This document shows, piece after piece, positions 1-8,936 of a stretch of DNA of 36,944 nucleotides. The notes below the pieces were generated by a model. It had not been told where the DNA came from. It made no database searches and saw only the letters and a list, made by a program, of their open reading frames with translations. Every line of letters begins with the position of its first letter. The stretch's first letter is position 1. Source of the stretch: Beroe ovata (lineage: Eukaryota; Ctenophora; Nuda; Beroida; Beroidae); assembly GCA_946803715.1 (NCBI GenBank), contig CAMPET010000246.1:49883-86826 (forward strand), given 5' to 3'. A program made the position numbers and the translations under genes.

Positions 1-566
1 TGTGTGTTTAATAAGCAGCAATCAGTCATGCGGAGGTATGATTAATTGAACTCTCATGATATATCTCAGCTAGCGAGTAGAAGAAGAGAGCCTCTGTTCA
101 TTGTTTTCTCTGTTCTCACTTCCTTGCTCCATTATGTTTGTGTCTGTGTTTGTGTTTGTGTGTGTCTGTTTGTGTGTGTCTGTGTGTGATAGCTAGAACT
201 GAGAGTGCTAGCCGATTGGCAGCTGTAGCTATAGCAGTCTGAACTTGGTCTTTACATTTTCAACTAACTTCCCCCTCCTCCTACATATTAGGTCTGCTAA
301 TCATCAACCTGGCTAAATTTCATCCTAAAGGAGTCCACCATAACTGTAGCATCGTGAAATTTAATTGTTCTGCACTAGTTAGTACAGTAATGCAAGCTCA
401 GTGTCTTTAAAAACTATGCCGGAGGACAGACAGTTTTGCACAAAATGTTGTGATCTGTTGTTTGTGTGTCAAAATGTTTTGCTCATACATGGCCTAATAG
501 TCCACAATCTCAAGATCAATTACCATCAAAGCCTCACCAACAACAATTGATCTATAGTAGGGAGCA
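1..566 (+). other. 5' flank and leader of the calmodulin gene
   Basis: There is no recognisable coding sequence here. The segment must hold the promoter and 5' untranslated region of the calmodulin gene. I see no convincing TATA box at a useful distance. The start context is ggagcaATGG, with G at +4 and a purine at -3. The coding exon begins directly at the initiator ATG, so there is no intron right after the start codon. Transcription start and any non-coding exon cannot be placed from sequence alone. Confidence 0.4.
136..188. repeat. TG-rich simple repeat
   Basis: About 50 bases of interrupted (TG)n mixed with TTTG and TCTG units, upstream of the calmodulin gene. It is an ordinary microsatellite. 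Confidence 0.85.
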
Positions 567-1074
567 ATGGCTGACAAACTGAGAGAGGAACAGATCCAGG
601 AATTCAAGGAAGCTTTCAGTCTTTTTGATAAGGATGGGGATGGTAAGTATACAATGAAAAGTCCCATAGCTGATACCACCTCTCACTTCATTCTAGAGGG
701 TCAAGTATGCCCAGACAGTTCTACTCAAACTATAATATGAAAACCTTTATGTCAGGTACTATCACTACACAAGAGTTGGGGACAGTCATGAAGTCGCTAG
801 GACAGAATCCCTGTGAATCAGACCTTCAGGATATGATCAACGAAGTGAGTTTCAAAATATGAGTTATCTTCTTAGTATCTTATGTTCCTTTGAAGCGTTT
901 GAAGTAGATATCGAGGTAGTCTTCCAAGGCGACTCGCCTTCAACTGCTAACTTCAACTCTTTACAGGTCGATGTGGATGGAAATGGAACGATAGACTTCC
1001 CAGAGTTCTTGGAAATGATGACAAAGCACATGGCCGAAACTGATAATGAACATGAGTTGAGGGAAGCATTCAAG
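567..1074 (+). CDS. CALM: Calmodulin constant N-lobe, exons 1-3 (EF1, EF2)
   Basis: Exon 1 (567-642) starts [13 protein letters not shown] and ends in phase 1 inside the last glycine codon of DKDGDG. Exon 2 (756-844) runs from TITTQELG to MINE in phase 0. Exon 3 (967-1074) runs from [11 protein letters not shown] to LREAFK in phase 0. EF loop 1 is DKDGDGTITTQE and loop 2 is [12 protein letters not shown]. Both have Asp at loop positions 1 and 3, Gly at 6 and Glu at 12, so both should bind calcium. Compared with textbook animal calmodulin it is diverged but clearly the same protein: for example K4/R6 near the start, CESDLQ in place of TEAELQ, and [13 protein letters not shown] in the central linker. 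That many changes in so conserved a protein is itself notable. Confidence 0.93.
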
Positions 1075-4000
1075 GTAGGCAAATCGAGGTATCACAGTCA
1101 TTGCTTCGTTGTCAATATCACTGTTGTCAATGAAGTCATGATGGTTGATAACTTTGGCAGCTAAATTGTGGGATTCAGCTGAATTTGCAGCGCTGGATCA
1201 CCGTTGCAATTCATCGCATTTCCGCTGGTTTTGCAGCTTTTTAATCAGCTGCTTTTTCCCGGCAAGACCCACAAATTAAGATCAAAATTATATGTGAAGT
1301 GTACCTATAAGTGTGATCAATGTCAATTTCCAGCGATGGTAACCGATGGAAATCTCAATATTTGTAAAACATGTGTGTGCGTGTGAAAAAGCCCATAAAA
1401 TAGAAATCTTGAATTCAATTTTGTGTTTCTTGTGAAGAAAAAGCCTTCGTAAAGCACGTGTGAATTGTGTATTACCTCATGAACAGAATATGCTGAATCA
1501 CACACACAAACACTTATTAGTGACGTTGTGTTGGGCACATACCTTTGTATTTACTTGCTGATTTCATTCATAGTTGTTCTTGTGATACCTGAAGTGAAGA
1601 ATTATAATATCGTGTTGTGATATGATAAGCCATAACTGATCCAGCTAAAATAGAACCTCCAATCTCCATGAGGACACATGGCCAGTGGCCACCTTCAGAT
1701 TTCGTTATAGTTTCAATTTCATGACATCGAAGAGAGTTGAAGACTGCAGCTTAGCACAGTTTATAGAGCTGAATAGGTACACCATTAGGCTGACTATTCG
1801 CTACTTGCTTACCCCACTATTTTATCTGACTAGCAGATATACAGCTGCTATACTATTCCATAGTGCATGCTCGTTTGAAATCGTGTTTGTGAAACTTTGC
1901 TTTGTTGTGAGCTGTGACCGTTATGTTTTTCTCTATCCGGAATCTTTCTCTTTAACCATGATCAGGACTGCAGCTATTCTAACCGGATGCTTGATGCTGC
2001 TCCCAGGTGTTTGATACAGATGGCAGCGGCAAGATCAGCTCAGGGGAACTGAAGAAGGTGATGCACAACCTGGGAGAGAAGCTGACCGACGAGGAGATCG
2101 CGGAGATGATCCGCGAAGCGGACGCCGATGGCGATGGGGAAGTAGACTACGAGGAATTCGTGAAGATGATGTCGTCAAGTAAATGATCAGTGCACCACCA
2201 CCACCATCGTGTTTACAGTGTCGTGAACCAAGAAGGAATGTGTCTGTGTACATGTGTAACCTACTAGAATCTTCTCTCTTTCCATCTCCCAACTCAAGTC
2301 TGATCATGAGCTTCTCATGATCATCCCCGTTATTACACTTACACGTTTACATTTCAGTGTAAATACTGAGCGATCTTGTGAGCGGATCATCCACCATAAT
2401 GTATAATGAAGAGAGCCTAGCACGTAGTGTTGTGGGATTATACCTCACGGCAGCATGTGCAAGGATCAGTATCTTATTGAGATCAGTAAATTATCCTAAC
2501 AGAGGCATACTCACATCATGATATATGGTCACTGTCATACTCATATCATGCAGGCTTCTTTTTAACATTTTAGTTTATACATCGTATATGATATTACGGA
2601 TAACCATTTACACTATCCTATATATGTCATATTCATTATTCACCTCTTTCTCCAACCATAGCATTATTAAAACTACACAATATAATATGGATCACATTAT
2701 ATTGAAATGAACTGCAAAAGAACACTCTTCTCTTCATTACAGTCCAATGAACTTTCTGTGTAAGAGGTTATATATATTTTAGACCACAAGTAATATGCTG
2801 TTGAAGTCTTTGTAAATAGTGAATATATATGAATTGTATTTTGGTACCAATTGACTAGACATACTCGTGGTTTTATAATGTATTAACCTTACAAGCGTAA
2901 TCGTTTTTCCTGTGTTAACATCCAGAACATTATAAATACTAAGTGTTCAAGCCAGAAGTTTATAATGAAATGCAAATTTTAATGTGTCCTATTTTTGAAT
3001 CTCACTTCTCAGCACAACGACCCGCTTGTTCATGCACAAAGTGTTGATTTTGCTCACAGAATGATGAAGGTCGTTGATGCCCCTACCATATAACTAGTGA
3101 AATCAGGAAAGCCAATCCATTTCATCTAACTCCATGTTATCAAGTGTTGAAGAAGACATCACCATATGTTGCTGCTTCTTGAAGAGATAATGTTGCTGCA
3201 GGTGTCAATTATGCATAGCAGAATTCATGTTATGCACATGATATATTGTCTGCACTCTTGTTGTAGGTGTTTGACACTGACGGTAACGGGAAGATAAGCT
3301 CAGAGGAGCTAAAGAAAGTGATGCAGAACCTGGGCGAGCGACTGACCGATGAGGAGATCAATGAGATGATCAAGGAGGCAGATGATGACGGAGATGGGGA
3401 AGTTGATTATGAAGAGTTTGTGAAGATGATGCAGAATTCGAAATGATGTGTTCCAGACACATATACTTACACAACATGATAATTGTATTCAGCTAATAGA
3501 GGGCTTGACAATGTGTATAACCCACATCTCTAACCAACGCTCTACAGCTGTTATGTATCCATACCTCAGCAATCAAATGTGTCTACTATTGCACCCTGGC
3601 TATTATGTATGAATCACCTGTCAACACCCCATCATTTGTTACACACATGTTACAAGTCACAGATTTCTAGTTACAAATTGACATATCATGTCAAAAGAGC
3701 CATGTCTGCTGCCAAAAATATTGAAGTTTGATCATCTTCATTAATTAGGTCTCACCAGGAATGTATTCTATCAGTATGAAGTGTGTTTTTTCCATGATAT
3801 TCGGTTGGATGAAGAAGTAAAAACTTTGCATTCTACTTGAAGTCAACATTTACTTAACTGAAGAAAGATCTGAAATTGAAACTATATCTCCATTATCCAA
3901 TGAGATCAAAATGAGCGTGGAATAATATGCGCGTGTGTCTGGCCTGCCTGTGAAAAGTATTGAAGTGAGTGATTGTGAGCGGTGGTGAGGGTGTGTTGAA

Positions 4001-6295
4001 GAGGGATCCACGCTGCCATGAGAGAGAGTTATCTAATCCGCCCAATCGAGCACAGGTATTCGACAAGGATGGTGACGGTAAGATCAGCAGAGCCGAGCTG
4101 AAGATCGTGATGAAAAACCTGGGCGAGAACCTAACCGATGCCGAAATAGACGAGATGATTGAGGAGGCGGATGCGGATGGCGACGGAGAAGTTGATTATG
4201 AAGAATTCGTGAAAATGATGGATTCAAAGTAGAAACCTGGTTAAGGGTCAGCTGGGCTCCATTAATCTCATACAGGGTGTCATTAGGCAATCTAGCATGG
4301 GCATAGTATGCCAGATGCCTCCATCCGCCTTAGTAGAGGGTCTGGAGACTCCAATGTGACTCAAGGGTCACGGTTGATGGGATTTTCTTTTGCTGGCATG
4401 GATGAAAGATTCATAGCACCTTTTCACTTTTGCTGTAAATCGAATGTAATGAGTAGTGTAAAAACCACACATGAGAATTTTAGCTAATAGCTATCCTAAT
4501 TATGCAGGAATGTAGAATAATTAGGTAGTTCATATCAAGGCTATGACAAGTACTGCTGACTCCACGAAGCATCATTTATGAGTATATTTGCACATTTTAA
4601 ATAACAGAAGTATTTTAATGGAACAACCGTTTTCACTGAATTCATGAGTAGGTACCCACCTTCTAGAATACCCAATGTCGCGATTACCTGACATAAGTTT
4701 TGGGTATTCCTGAAATTGGGTATTCTAAGGTTGGCATTTCCTACCCCAATCCATATGTATGTCCAATGAATTGTATCAACGTTCTGCAAATCAAGGGCAA
4801 TGCACTCAGAATGCTCATTTGAACAGGATTGACTCTTGCCACCAAGTTGATCAGGTTTGGGCTTGTGAAAGTAGCTAGTGACGACCGGTGTTAGGATTTC
4901 TGTGCTAGTATTCCTACAAGTACACGGCTCCAATGACAGGAGAGAGAGCAGTGAAAAAGAATGAAGTTATCTGAGAGCAGAATGTGTGTGTGAAAGAATG
5001 AAATTGTCCTCAGCAAGTTTGCATTTGTGAGGAGAGCAGAAGTATTACTCGAATGTGCATTTTGAAAAAGCTAGTGACTCGACTATTGCAACATGTCACT
5101 CAACGTGACGCAGCTGAATGTGTGACCCAATGAGCAGAATGTGTGACTGCCGAACGAGTGATAGCGTGAACCCCGCGATTGTGATGTCCATCTTCTCATA
5201 CCTTTACAACACCAGGTATTCGACAAAGACGGAAATGGGAAGATCAGCAAGCAGGAGCTGAAGATTGTCATGACCAACCTGGGAGAGACGCTGACAGATG
5301 CAGAAATCGAGGAGATGATAAAGGAGGCTGATGATAATGGTGATGGCGAAGTGGACTATGATGAATTTGTGAAAATGATGCAGTCTAAGTAGTGAAGAGA
5401 GACATTGTCTGTGACATGTTTTTATATTATGGCATGACACTCATATACGATATTATAGTCTTAGTGAGGCTGCCCTCCTTGCTGCGATGCATGATATCCG
5501 AGATGAGGGCCAGTCAAATGGACACTGCCAGTCAAATAGGTACTGCCAGTCAACTGGAAAATACTGCCAGTGAAACGGTTTGTTGAGTACATTTCCAGGA
5601 AAACGATTCCCAACAGCTGAATAGACATTCATCTATGCATTCATCTATGCTAGACAGACATGTGGAAATGCTGAGTGACTGTTGGTTCTGTGACGTCTTG
5701 TAGAATAGCAAAAAGCTTTTCCTAGAATATGAGACCAAAAAATCAGTTTAAATTTTGAGTTGTTTAAAGGAGGAGAAAGTTATTGTAAATGACGTCAATA
5801 TCTATGACCTATGTATTAGGAAGAAATGCACATTATTTTGGATTTTTTTATCAATTTAACTTGGCATTTTTTCATTTTCCATCTCCATGAATATTGAGCA
5901 ATGAGCATAGACAATTATCAGTCTGCGTTGACAGTTTATATCCCGGGGAATATGAATTCTATTTGTCTCGCAGGTTTTCGATCAGAATGGTGATGGAAAA
6001 ATCTCTGCCCAAGAGCTGAAACAAGTTATGAACAACTTAGGAGAAGTTTTAACCGAAGATGAAATAGATCAGGTAGGCAATGAACCCACTCCAGTTCCTT
6101 ATTATTAAAATTCGAGATTCTCATCTAGAAAAGATAGCAGTATATGAAAAGCCTAGAACAGCAGTTTTCCTAGTCTGTCCTTTGAATTCAATGATGAACT
6201 CAACCCTCCTTTCCCCTCAGATGATCAAGGAAGCAGACACGAACAGGGATGGCTTTGTGGACTATGAAGAGTTCGTAAAGATGATGTCCAAATAA
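567..6295 (+). CDS. CALM: Calmodulin gene with one N-lobe and five alternative C-lobe terminal exons
   Basis: Calmodulin is the cytosolic four-EF-hand calcium sensor. The constant exons are 567-642, 756-844 and 967-1074 and encode residues 1-91 (EF1 and EF2). They end at the donor AAG|gtaggc in phase 0. Five C-lobe cassettes follow, each starting with AG|GTN TTC/TTT in phase 0 and each with its own stop: 4A 2007-2186, 4B 3267-3446, 4C 4056-4232, 4D 5216-5392, and 4E 5974-6072 joined to 6221-6295. Joined to the N-lobe they give 150, 150, 149, 149 and 148 residues, which matches calmodulin length. There is no second N-lobe between cassettes and no donor at the end of 4A-4D. Each cassette can therefore only be a terminal exon, which needs alternative splicing coupled to alternative polyadenylation. 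The sequence shows the exon structure. Isoform production is inference. A single expressed isoform plus dead cassettes is possible, but all five are open and intact. Confidence 0.9.
1075..2006 (+). other. Intron between N-lobe and C-lobe cassette 4A
   Basis: This runs from donor AAG|gtaggc to acceptor gctgctcccag|GTG and is 932 bases. The longest open frame, 1685-2014, runs out of frame into cassette 4A and resembles nothing. I see no hidden EF-hand exon. If the gene is alternatively spliced, this donor must choose among five acceptors, so control elements may lie here. Confidence 0.7.
2007..2186 (+). CDS. CALM: Calmodulin C-lobe cassette 4A
   Basis: This encodes 59 residues, starting [20 protein letters not shown] and ending MMSSSK-stop (TGA 2184-2186). 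EF3 loop is [12 protein letters not shown] and EF4 loop is [12 protein letters not shown]. Both have full calcium ligands, with Glu at position 12. It keeps the hydrophobic-pocket methionines (VMHNL, EMI, KMM). It is the only cassette with LGEKLTDEE, so it alone has lysine at mature position 115. EF3 position 7 is Lys where animal calmodulins have Tyr or Phe. The acceptor has a short pyrimidine tract, ctgctcccag. Closest sister is 4B (9 differences in 59 residues, by my count). Confidence 0.92.
   Translation: MFDTDGSGKISSGELKKVMHNLGEKLTDEEIAEMIREADADGDGEVDYEEFVKMMSSSK
2187..3266 (+). other. Spacer between cassettes 4A and 4B (3'UTR of 4A plus intron)
   Basis: This is 1,080 AT-rich bases with no coding exon that I can recognise. 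If 4A is a terminal exon, its 3' untranslated region and poly(A) site are here. I found no AATAAA. The variant ATTAAA at 2666-2671 is a candidate poly(A) signal. Confidence 0.5.
3267..3446 (+). CDS. CALM: Calmodulin C-lobe cassette 4B
   Basis: This encodes 59 residues, [20 protein letters not shown] to MMQNSK-stop (TGA 3444-3446), after acceptor actcttgttgtag|GTG in phase 0. EF3 loop is [12 protein letters not shown] and EF4 loop is [12 protein letters not shown], both canonical. Mature position 115 is Arg (LGERLTDEE). It shares with 4A the DTDG start, LKKVM and the one-residue-longer tail, so 4A and 4B are the younger duplicate pair. Confidence 0.92.
   Translation: MFDTDGNGKISSEELKKVMQNLGERLTDEEINEMIKEADDDGDGEVDYEEFVKMMQNSK
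3447..4055 (+). other. Spacer between cassettes 4B and 4C
   Basis: This is 609 bases without a coding exon. It must carry the 3' end signals of a 4B transcript if 4B is used. I saw no canonical AATAAA. An open frame reaches into 4C from 3969 but has no calmodulin-like content upstream of the acceptor. Confidence 0.5.
4056..4232 (+). CDS. CALM: Calmodulin C-lobe cassette 4C
   Basis: This encodes 58 residues, [20 protein letters not shown] to MMDSK-stop (TAG 4230-4232). EF3 loop is [12 protein letters not shown] and EF4 loop is [12 protein letters not shown]. Mature position 115 is Asn (LGENLTDAE). The acceptor caatcgagcacag|GTA has a poor pyrimidine tract, so this may be a weakly used exon. 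It pairs with 4D: both have DKDG, LKIVM and LTDAEI, with 11 differences in 58 by my count. Confidence 0.91.
   Translation, partial: VFDKDGDGKISRAELKIVMKNLGENLTDAEIDEMIEEADADGDGEVDYEEFVKMMDSK
4233..5215 (+). other. Spacer between cassettes 4C and 4D, with a perfect inverted repeat
   Basis: This is 983 bases with no recognisable exon. A perfect 12-base inverted repeat (4665-4676 AGAATACCCAAT and 4715-4726 ATTGGGTATTCT) with a 38-base loop could fold in the RNA. The 130-codon minus-strand open frame across this repeat (4541-4933) resembles nothing known to me and is probably chance. Confidence 0.5.
5216..5392 (+). CDS. CALM: Calmodulin C-lobe cassette 4D
   Basis: This encodes 58 residues, [20 protein letters not shown] to MMQSK-stop (TAG 5390-5392), after acceptor cctttacaacaccag|GTA. 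EF3 loop is [14 protein letters not shown]4 loop is [12 protein letters not shown], with Asn at loop position 3 but all ligand positions usable. Mature position 115 is Thr (LGETLTDAE). It is intact and in the same phase as the other cassettes. Confidence 0.92.
   Translation, partial: VFDKDGNGKISKQELKIVMTNLGETLTDAEIEEMIKEADDNGDGEVDYDEFVKMMQSK
5393..5973 (+). other. Spacer between cassettes 4D and 4E
   Basis: This is 581 bases. It would contain the 3' untranslated region of the 4D isoform. It starts with a small tandem repeat (5509-5578) and a duplicated 12-mer attcatctatgc near 5627-5650. No coding exon and no AATAAA were seen. Confidence 0.5.
5509..5578. repeat. 18-21 bp tandem repeat, about 3.5 units
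   Basis: The units are 5509-5526, 5527-5544, 5545-5565 and a partial 5566-5578. All start gccagt(c/g)aa and the full ones end act. It lies about 115 bases after the stop of cassette 4D, so it would be in the 3' untranslated region of that isoform. Confidence 0.85.
5974..6295 (+). CDS. CALM: Calmodulin C-lobe cassette 4E (two exons)
   Basis: Exon 4E1 (5974-6072) encodes [20 protein letters not shown] to TEDEIDQ and ends at CAG|gtaggc in phase 0. Exon 4E2 (6221-6295) encodes [18 protein letters not shown] to MMSK-stop. EF3 loop is [12 protein letters not shown] and EF4 loop is [12 protein letters not shown]. Asn replaces Asp at loop position 3 in both, and Arg sits at position 4 of EF4, but the Glu at position 12 is present in both. 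Mature position 115 is Val. Joined to the N-lobe it gives 148 residues. It is the only cassette with an internal intron and the most divergent one. It may be the ancestral last exon pair, or the oldest duplicate. Confidence 0.91.
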
Positions 6296-6296
6296 A
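6291..6296 (+). terminator. AATAAA hexamer overlapping the 4E stop codon
   Basis: The sequence AAATAAAAC contains the TAA stop (6293-6295) inside a canonical AATAAA poly(A) hexamer. If used, the 3' untranslated region would be only some 10-30 bases. It may simply be chance from Lys codon plus TAA. Confidence 0.3.
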
Positions 6297-7558
6297 ACTC
6301 ACTGCAACCTTAACCTTTCTTTATTACCTTTCTTCCACCTATTTCTCAACTAGAAACGAATCACCTATCGTGTGAACTGGTGCGAAGACATTTTATCACT
6401 CTCATGGGTCTTCATAATATGCGATAGAGACAATGACATCATGACAATGCGAGGGCTGAGCATTCCAGACACTCATCTAGATACTAGCATTACATAACAA
6501 CTTTGTGAGTTTTTAGAGTGTAGATTTTCTACTGATTATGAAATGGTACCACCCTATCACAGATGATGGTGATGGACAATGAAACCTCCTTTTGTAGCAT
6601 GAGTGAAGTTTTCAATTTAAAATTGTCGTATGCAAAATGCATCATGTGTGCTCGAAAAGTGCTCGAAAAGTGCTGACTCTATAGTCTATACGTGAATGCC
6701 ACTCATACCTTTAGGTTTTAGGTATACATGATCGAAATAGTGGGGTTTTCCATGGCAGTGTTGTTTACTTCACAATCCACGAAAGTAATTTAACTTAATA
6801 ACATTTCTAGCAACTTAGGATCAACTCACTAAGGAGTTGAGACCTATCATATATTGCAATAGCTGAGAGTCCCAGAGTTTAAACTGCACAGTCACTTCGG
6901 TCAATTTGTACGATTTGTATTTGATTTGTGGATTTTGTATATAAATGACTCCAAAACATATTGAATGAAAGCTTTCTCATTTTATACTAGTCTATATTTT
7001 GGAGGAACTGAAGCTTTAGGGGTTATTTCGTTGATTATGTCATAGCTTTAAAGTCAAATGAAATATCACTCTTTCACTTTGTTCCAAAATCCGAATTCAT
7101 CGAAATTGTGATTGAATTAGGTATACGAACATGGTTGAATAGCGATTCATTCTCTCTGGTATATCTCAGAGAAGAAACACACACACCATGCGTCTTCTAG
7201 CATCACATGTGGTATGTTTGGTTGGACAGAGCCATCGCTCCTAACTCAATTTATGATGTGTAATGAAATCCATGATGAATTTAAGGATCAATTTTCAGCG
7301 GGGGTCATATCATTTTGTTTACCTCGAAATCTGGAAATGCTCTTGCTGATTCATCCTGACGTCACTTGTCTGCTACAGCTGTTATACTGCTGCGCTTTCG
7401 GTAGCACACGTCCTGTGGATCATTGACCATAATTGTATTCTGAAAGTTGTTTGTTCGGCAAGATTCATCTTCTATTAATTGTCTTGTAATCATAATCATA
7501 TTGAAGTTGATTATATCGAAATTGATAATATCCAGACCGCATTTTCGAAGAGGATATC
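6297..7558. other. Intergenic region between calmodulin and the EF-hand neighbour
   Basis: This is 1,262 bases with no gene that I can support. It has an 11-base tandem duplication (gtgctcgaaaa) near 6648-6670. A TATATAAA-like string near 6938 is too far from the next coding start to call a promoter. The open frame 7214-7426 has no recognisable content. It presumably holds the 3' end of calmodulin and the promoter of the next gene. Confidence 0.5.
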
Positions 7559-8936
7559 ATGGTAAAGAGTGAGCTTGCTACTGGCAAACAGAAAAAAGGA
7601 CTGCCATCACGGCAGAAGAATAAGATGAAGAAGAAAAACTCCCCAGAAGTTATCGATGGAGAAGTTACCAATGGAGAACCAATAGAAGTTACCCTGCAAG
7701 TGCCACTCACTAAGTCACAACCACCACCACCGCCTTCAGAAGCTATCATTGAGGATGATGACAGTACAATACTCCTTGATGCTCCTGCGGAGAGGAGATC
7801 TGCACAGACAGGATCAAGTGTCTCGAATTTGAGGAGGAAAAACGCCAAGAAGAGAGCAGGCTCGGGTGACGAAGTTGTGCAAACTTCCACCGCTGCAGAT
7901 TCCACTGCAGATAATAGGAAGAATGACACCAATTCAATTAGCAGGAGACAATTCCGGTTTTCACTCAGGAGGACTCCTTCAAAAGGAGCAAAGGAGGTGT
8001 TTGAGGACATTGCCGGGCATAGCAGTAAGTTCCTACAATATATGATCCTTGCAAAAAGATTGAATGTTTCACTCCCATTCTTGACTATGTCCAGTTATGA
8101 GCCCAGTTTTGTGCGTTGAATTCCATTCCCACAGTTCGGTCATCAAAAGCTAAGTCAGGAGTACCCTATGGTATTGCTCAACCAGACAATGACATGGACT
8201 TCAGGGCCTCATTCAACCTGTTTGATAGGGACAAGAACGGGACTATAACAGTAGAGGAGATCGGATCTGTCCTCAAAACACTGGGACAGTCTGCTACTAT
8301 TGATGAGATTGTTGAAATTATAGCCGAGGTAACATCTGCTGAAGAATATGAAATCTTTCTCGACACCAACATTTTCCCGTTAACTGTTATACTGTATCCA
8401 ATATCTATCATGGTTCAGGTTGATACGGATGGAGATGGTAAGATATCCTTCAAGGAGTTCAGAACCCTGATGCAAAGACACCAGGAGAGCAATGACTTCC
8501 ATGACAACCTGTTTATAGAAAAAACATTCCATGTGCGTACCATCACACCTTCAGTCATTCACTCTCTGTTACCAGTGTCCAGTACCAAACCATAAAATCT
8601 AATGTAAACCCACATATCTTTCGAAGATCTGTTAGATAATATTGGTTTGGCAAATTGCCAATAAGCCCTCACATCACATGACCTATCTCCCAGGATTTTG
8701 ACGTGTATGGAGATGGGTTTATTGGTCGGGACGATCTACGGGCCGTGTTCAGGAAGCTGGGTGACGATGAGATCAGTAATGAGGAGTTAGATGAGATGTT
8801 ACGGGATGCAACGTGCAGACCAAACAGGAAGGTTAACTTGGAGGAGTTTAAAGCGGTGGTGAGGGGAACCAGGAACAATTGCAAGAGTGTCAAGCATGGT
8901 CCTTCTTCTGGGGGGTCGTTCACTAGATTGCTATAG
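7559..8936 (+). CDS. Calmodulin-like EF-hand protein with basic N-terminal extension
   Basis: There are four exons, 7559-8024, 8135-8328, 8419-8532 and 8694-8936, encoding 338 residues. Residues 1-170 are an extension rich in Lys/Arg near the start (KQKK, KNKMKKKN), with a PPPPP run and many Ser/Thr. It may anchor the protein or carry a targeting signal. EF1 (DRDKNGTITVEE) and EF2 (DTDGDGKISFKE) are canonical. EF3 (DVYGDGFIGRDD) has Tyr at position 3 and Asp at 12 and is doubtful. EF4 is broken, with DATCRPNRKVNLEE where a 12-residue loop should be. Introns after IIAE and after KTFH fall exactly where the upstream calmodulin has introns (after MINE and after EAFK), which argues for common descent. 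ATG 7559 is the first in-frame Met, but an upstream exon cannot be excluded. The specific function is unknown. Confidence 0.8.

Noticed and set aside
1685-2014. 109-codon plus-strand open frame overlapping the start of cassette 4A
   Set aside because: Wrong frame relative to the cassette, no recognisable content. It is intron sequence that happens to be open.
4541-4933. 130-codon minus-strand open frame in the 4C-4D spacer
   Set aside because: No family resemblance and no splice context. It covers the inverted repeat and is most likely chance.
567-6295. Five independent calmodulin genes in tandem
   Set aside because: Only one N-lobe exists. The four later cassettes have splice acceptors in place of start codons and no EF1/EF2 exons between them.
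6930-6950. TATATAAA string as promoter of the EF-hand gene
   Set aside because: About 610 bases upstream of the coding start, with no evidence for an upstream non-coding exon. The AT-rich setting makes chance likely.
7465-8010. 181-codon minus-strand frame opposite the first exon of the EF-hand gene
   Set aside because: It is the antisense shadow of a real exon whose frame continues through three further exons with EF-hands.
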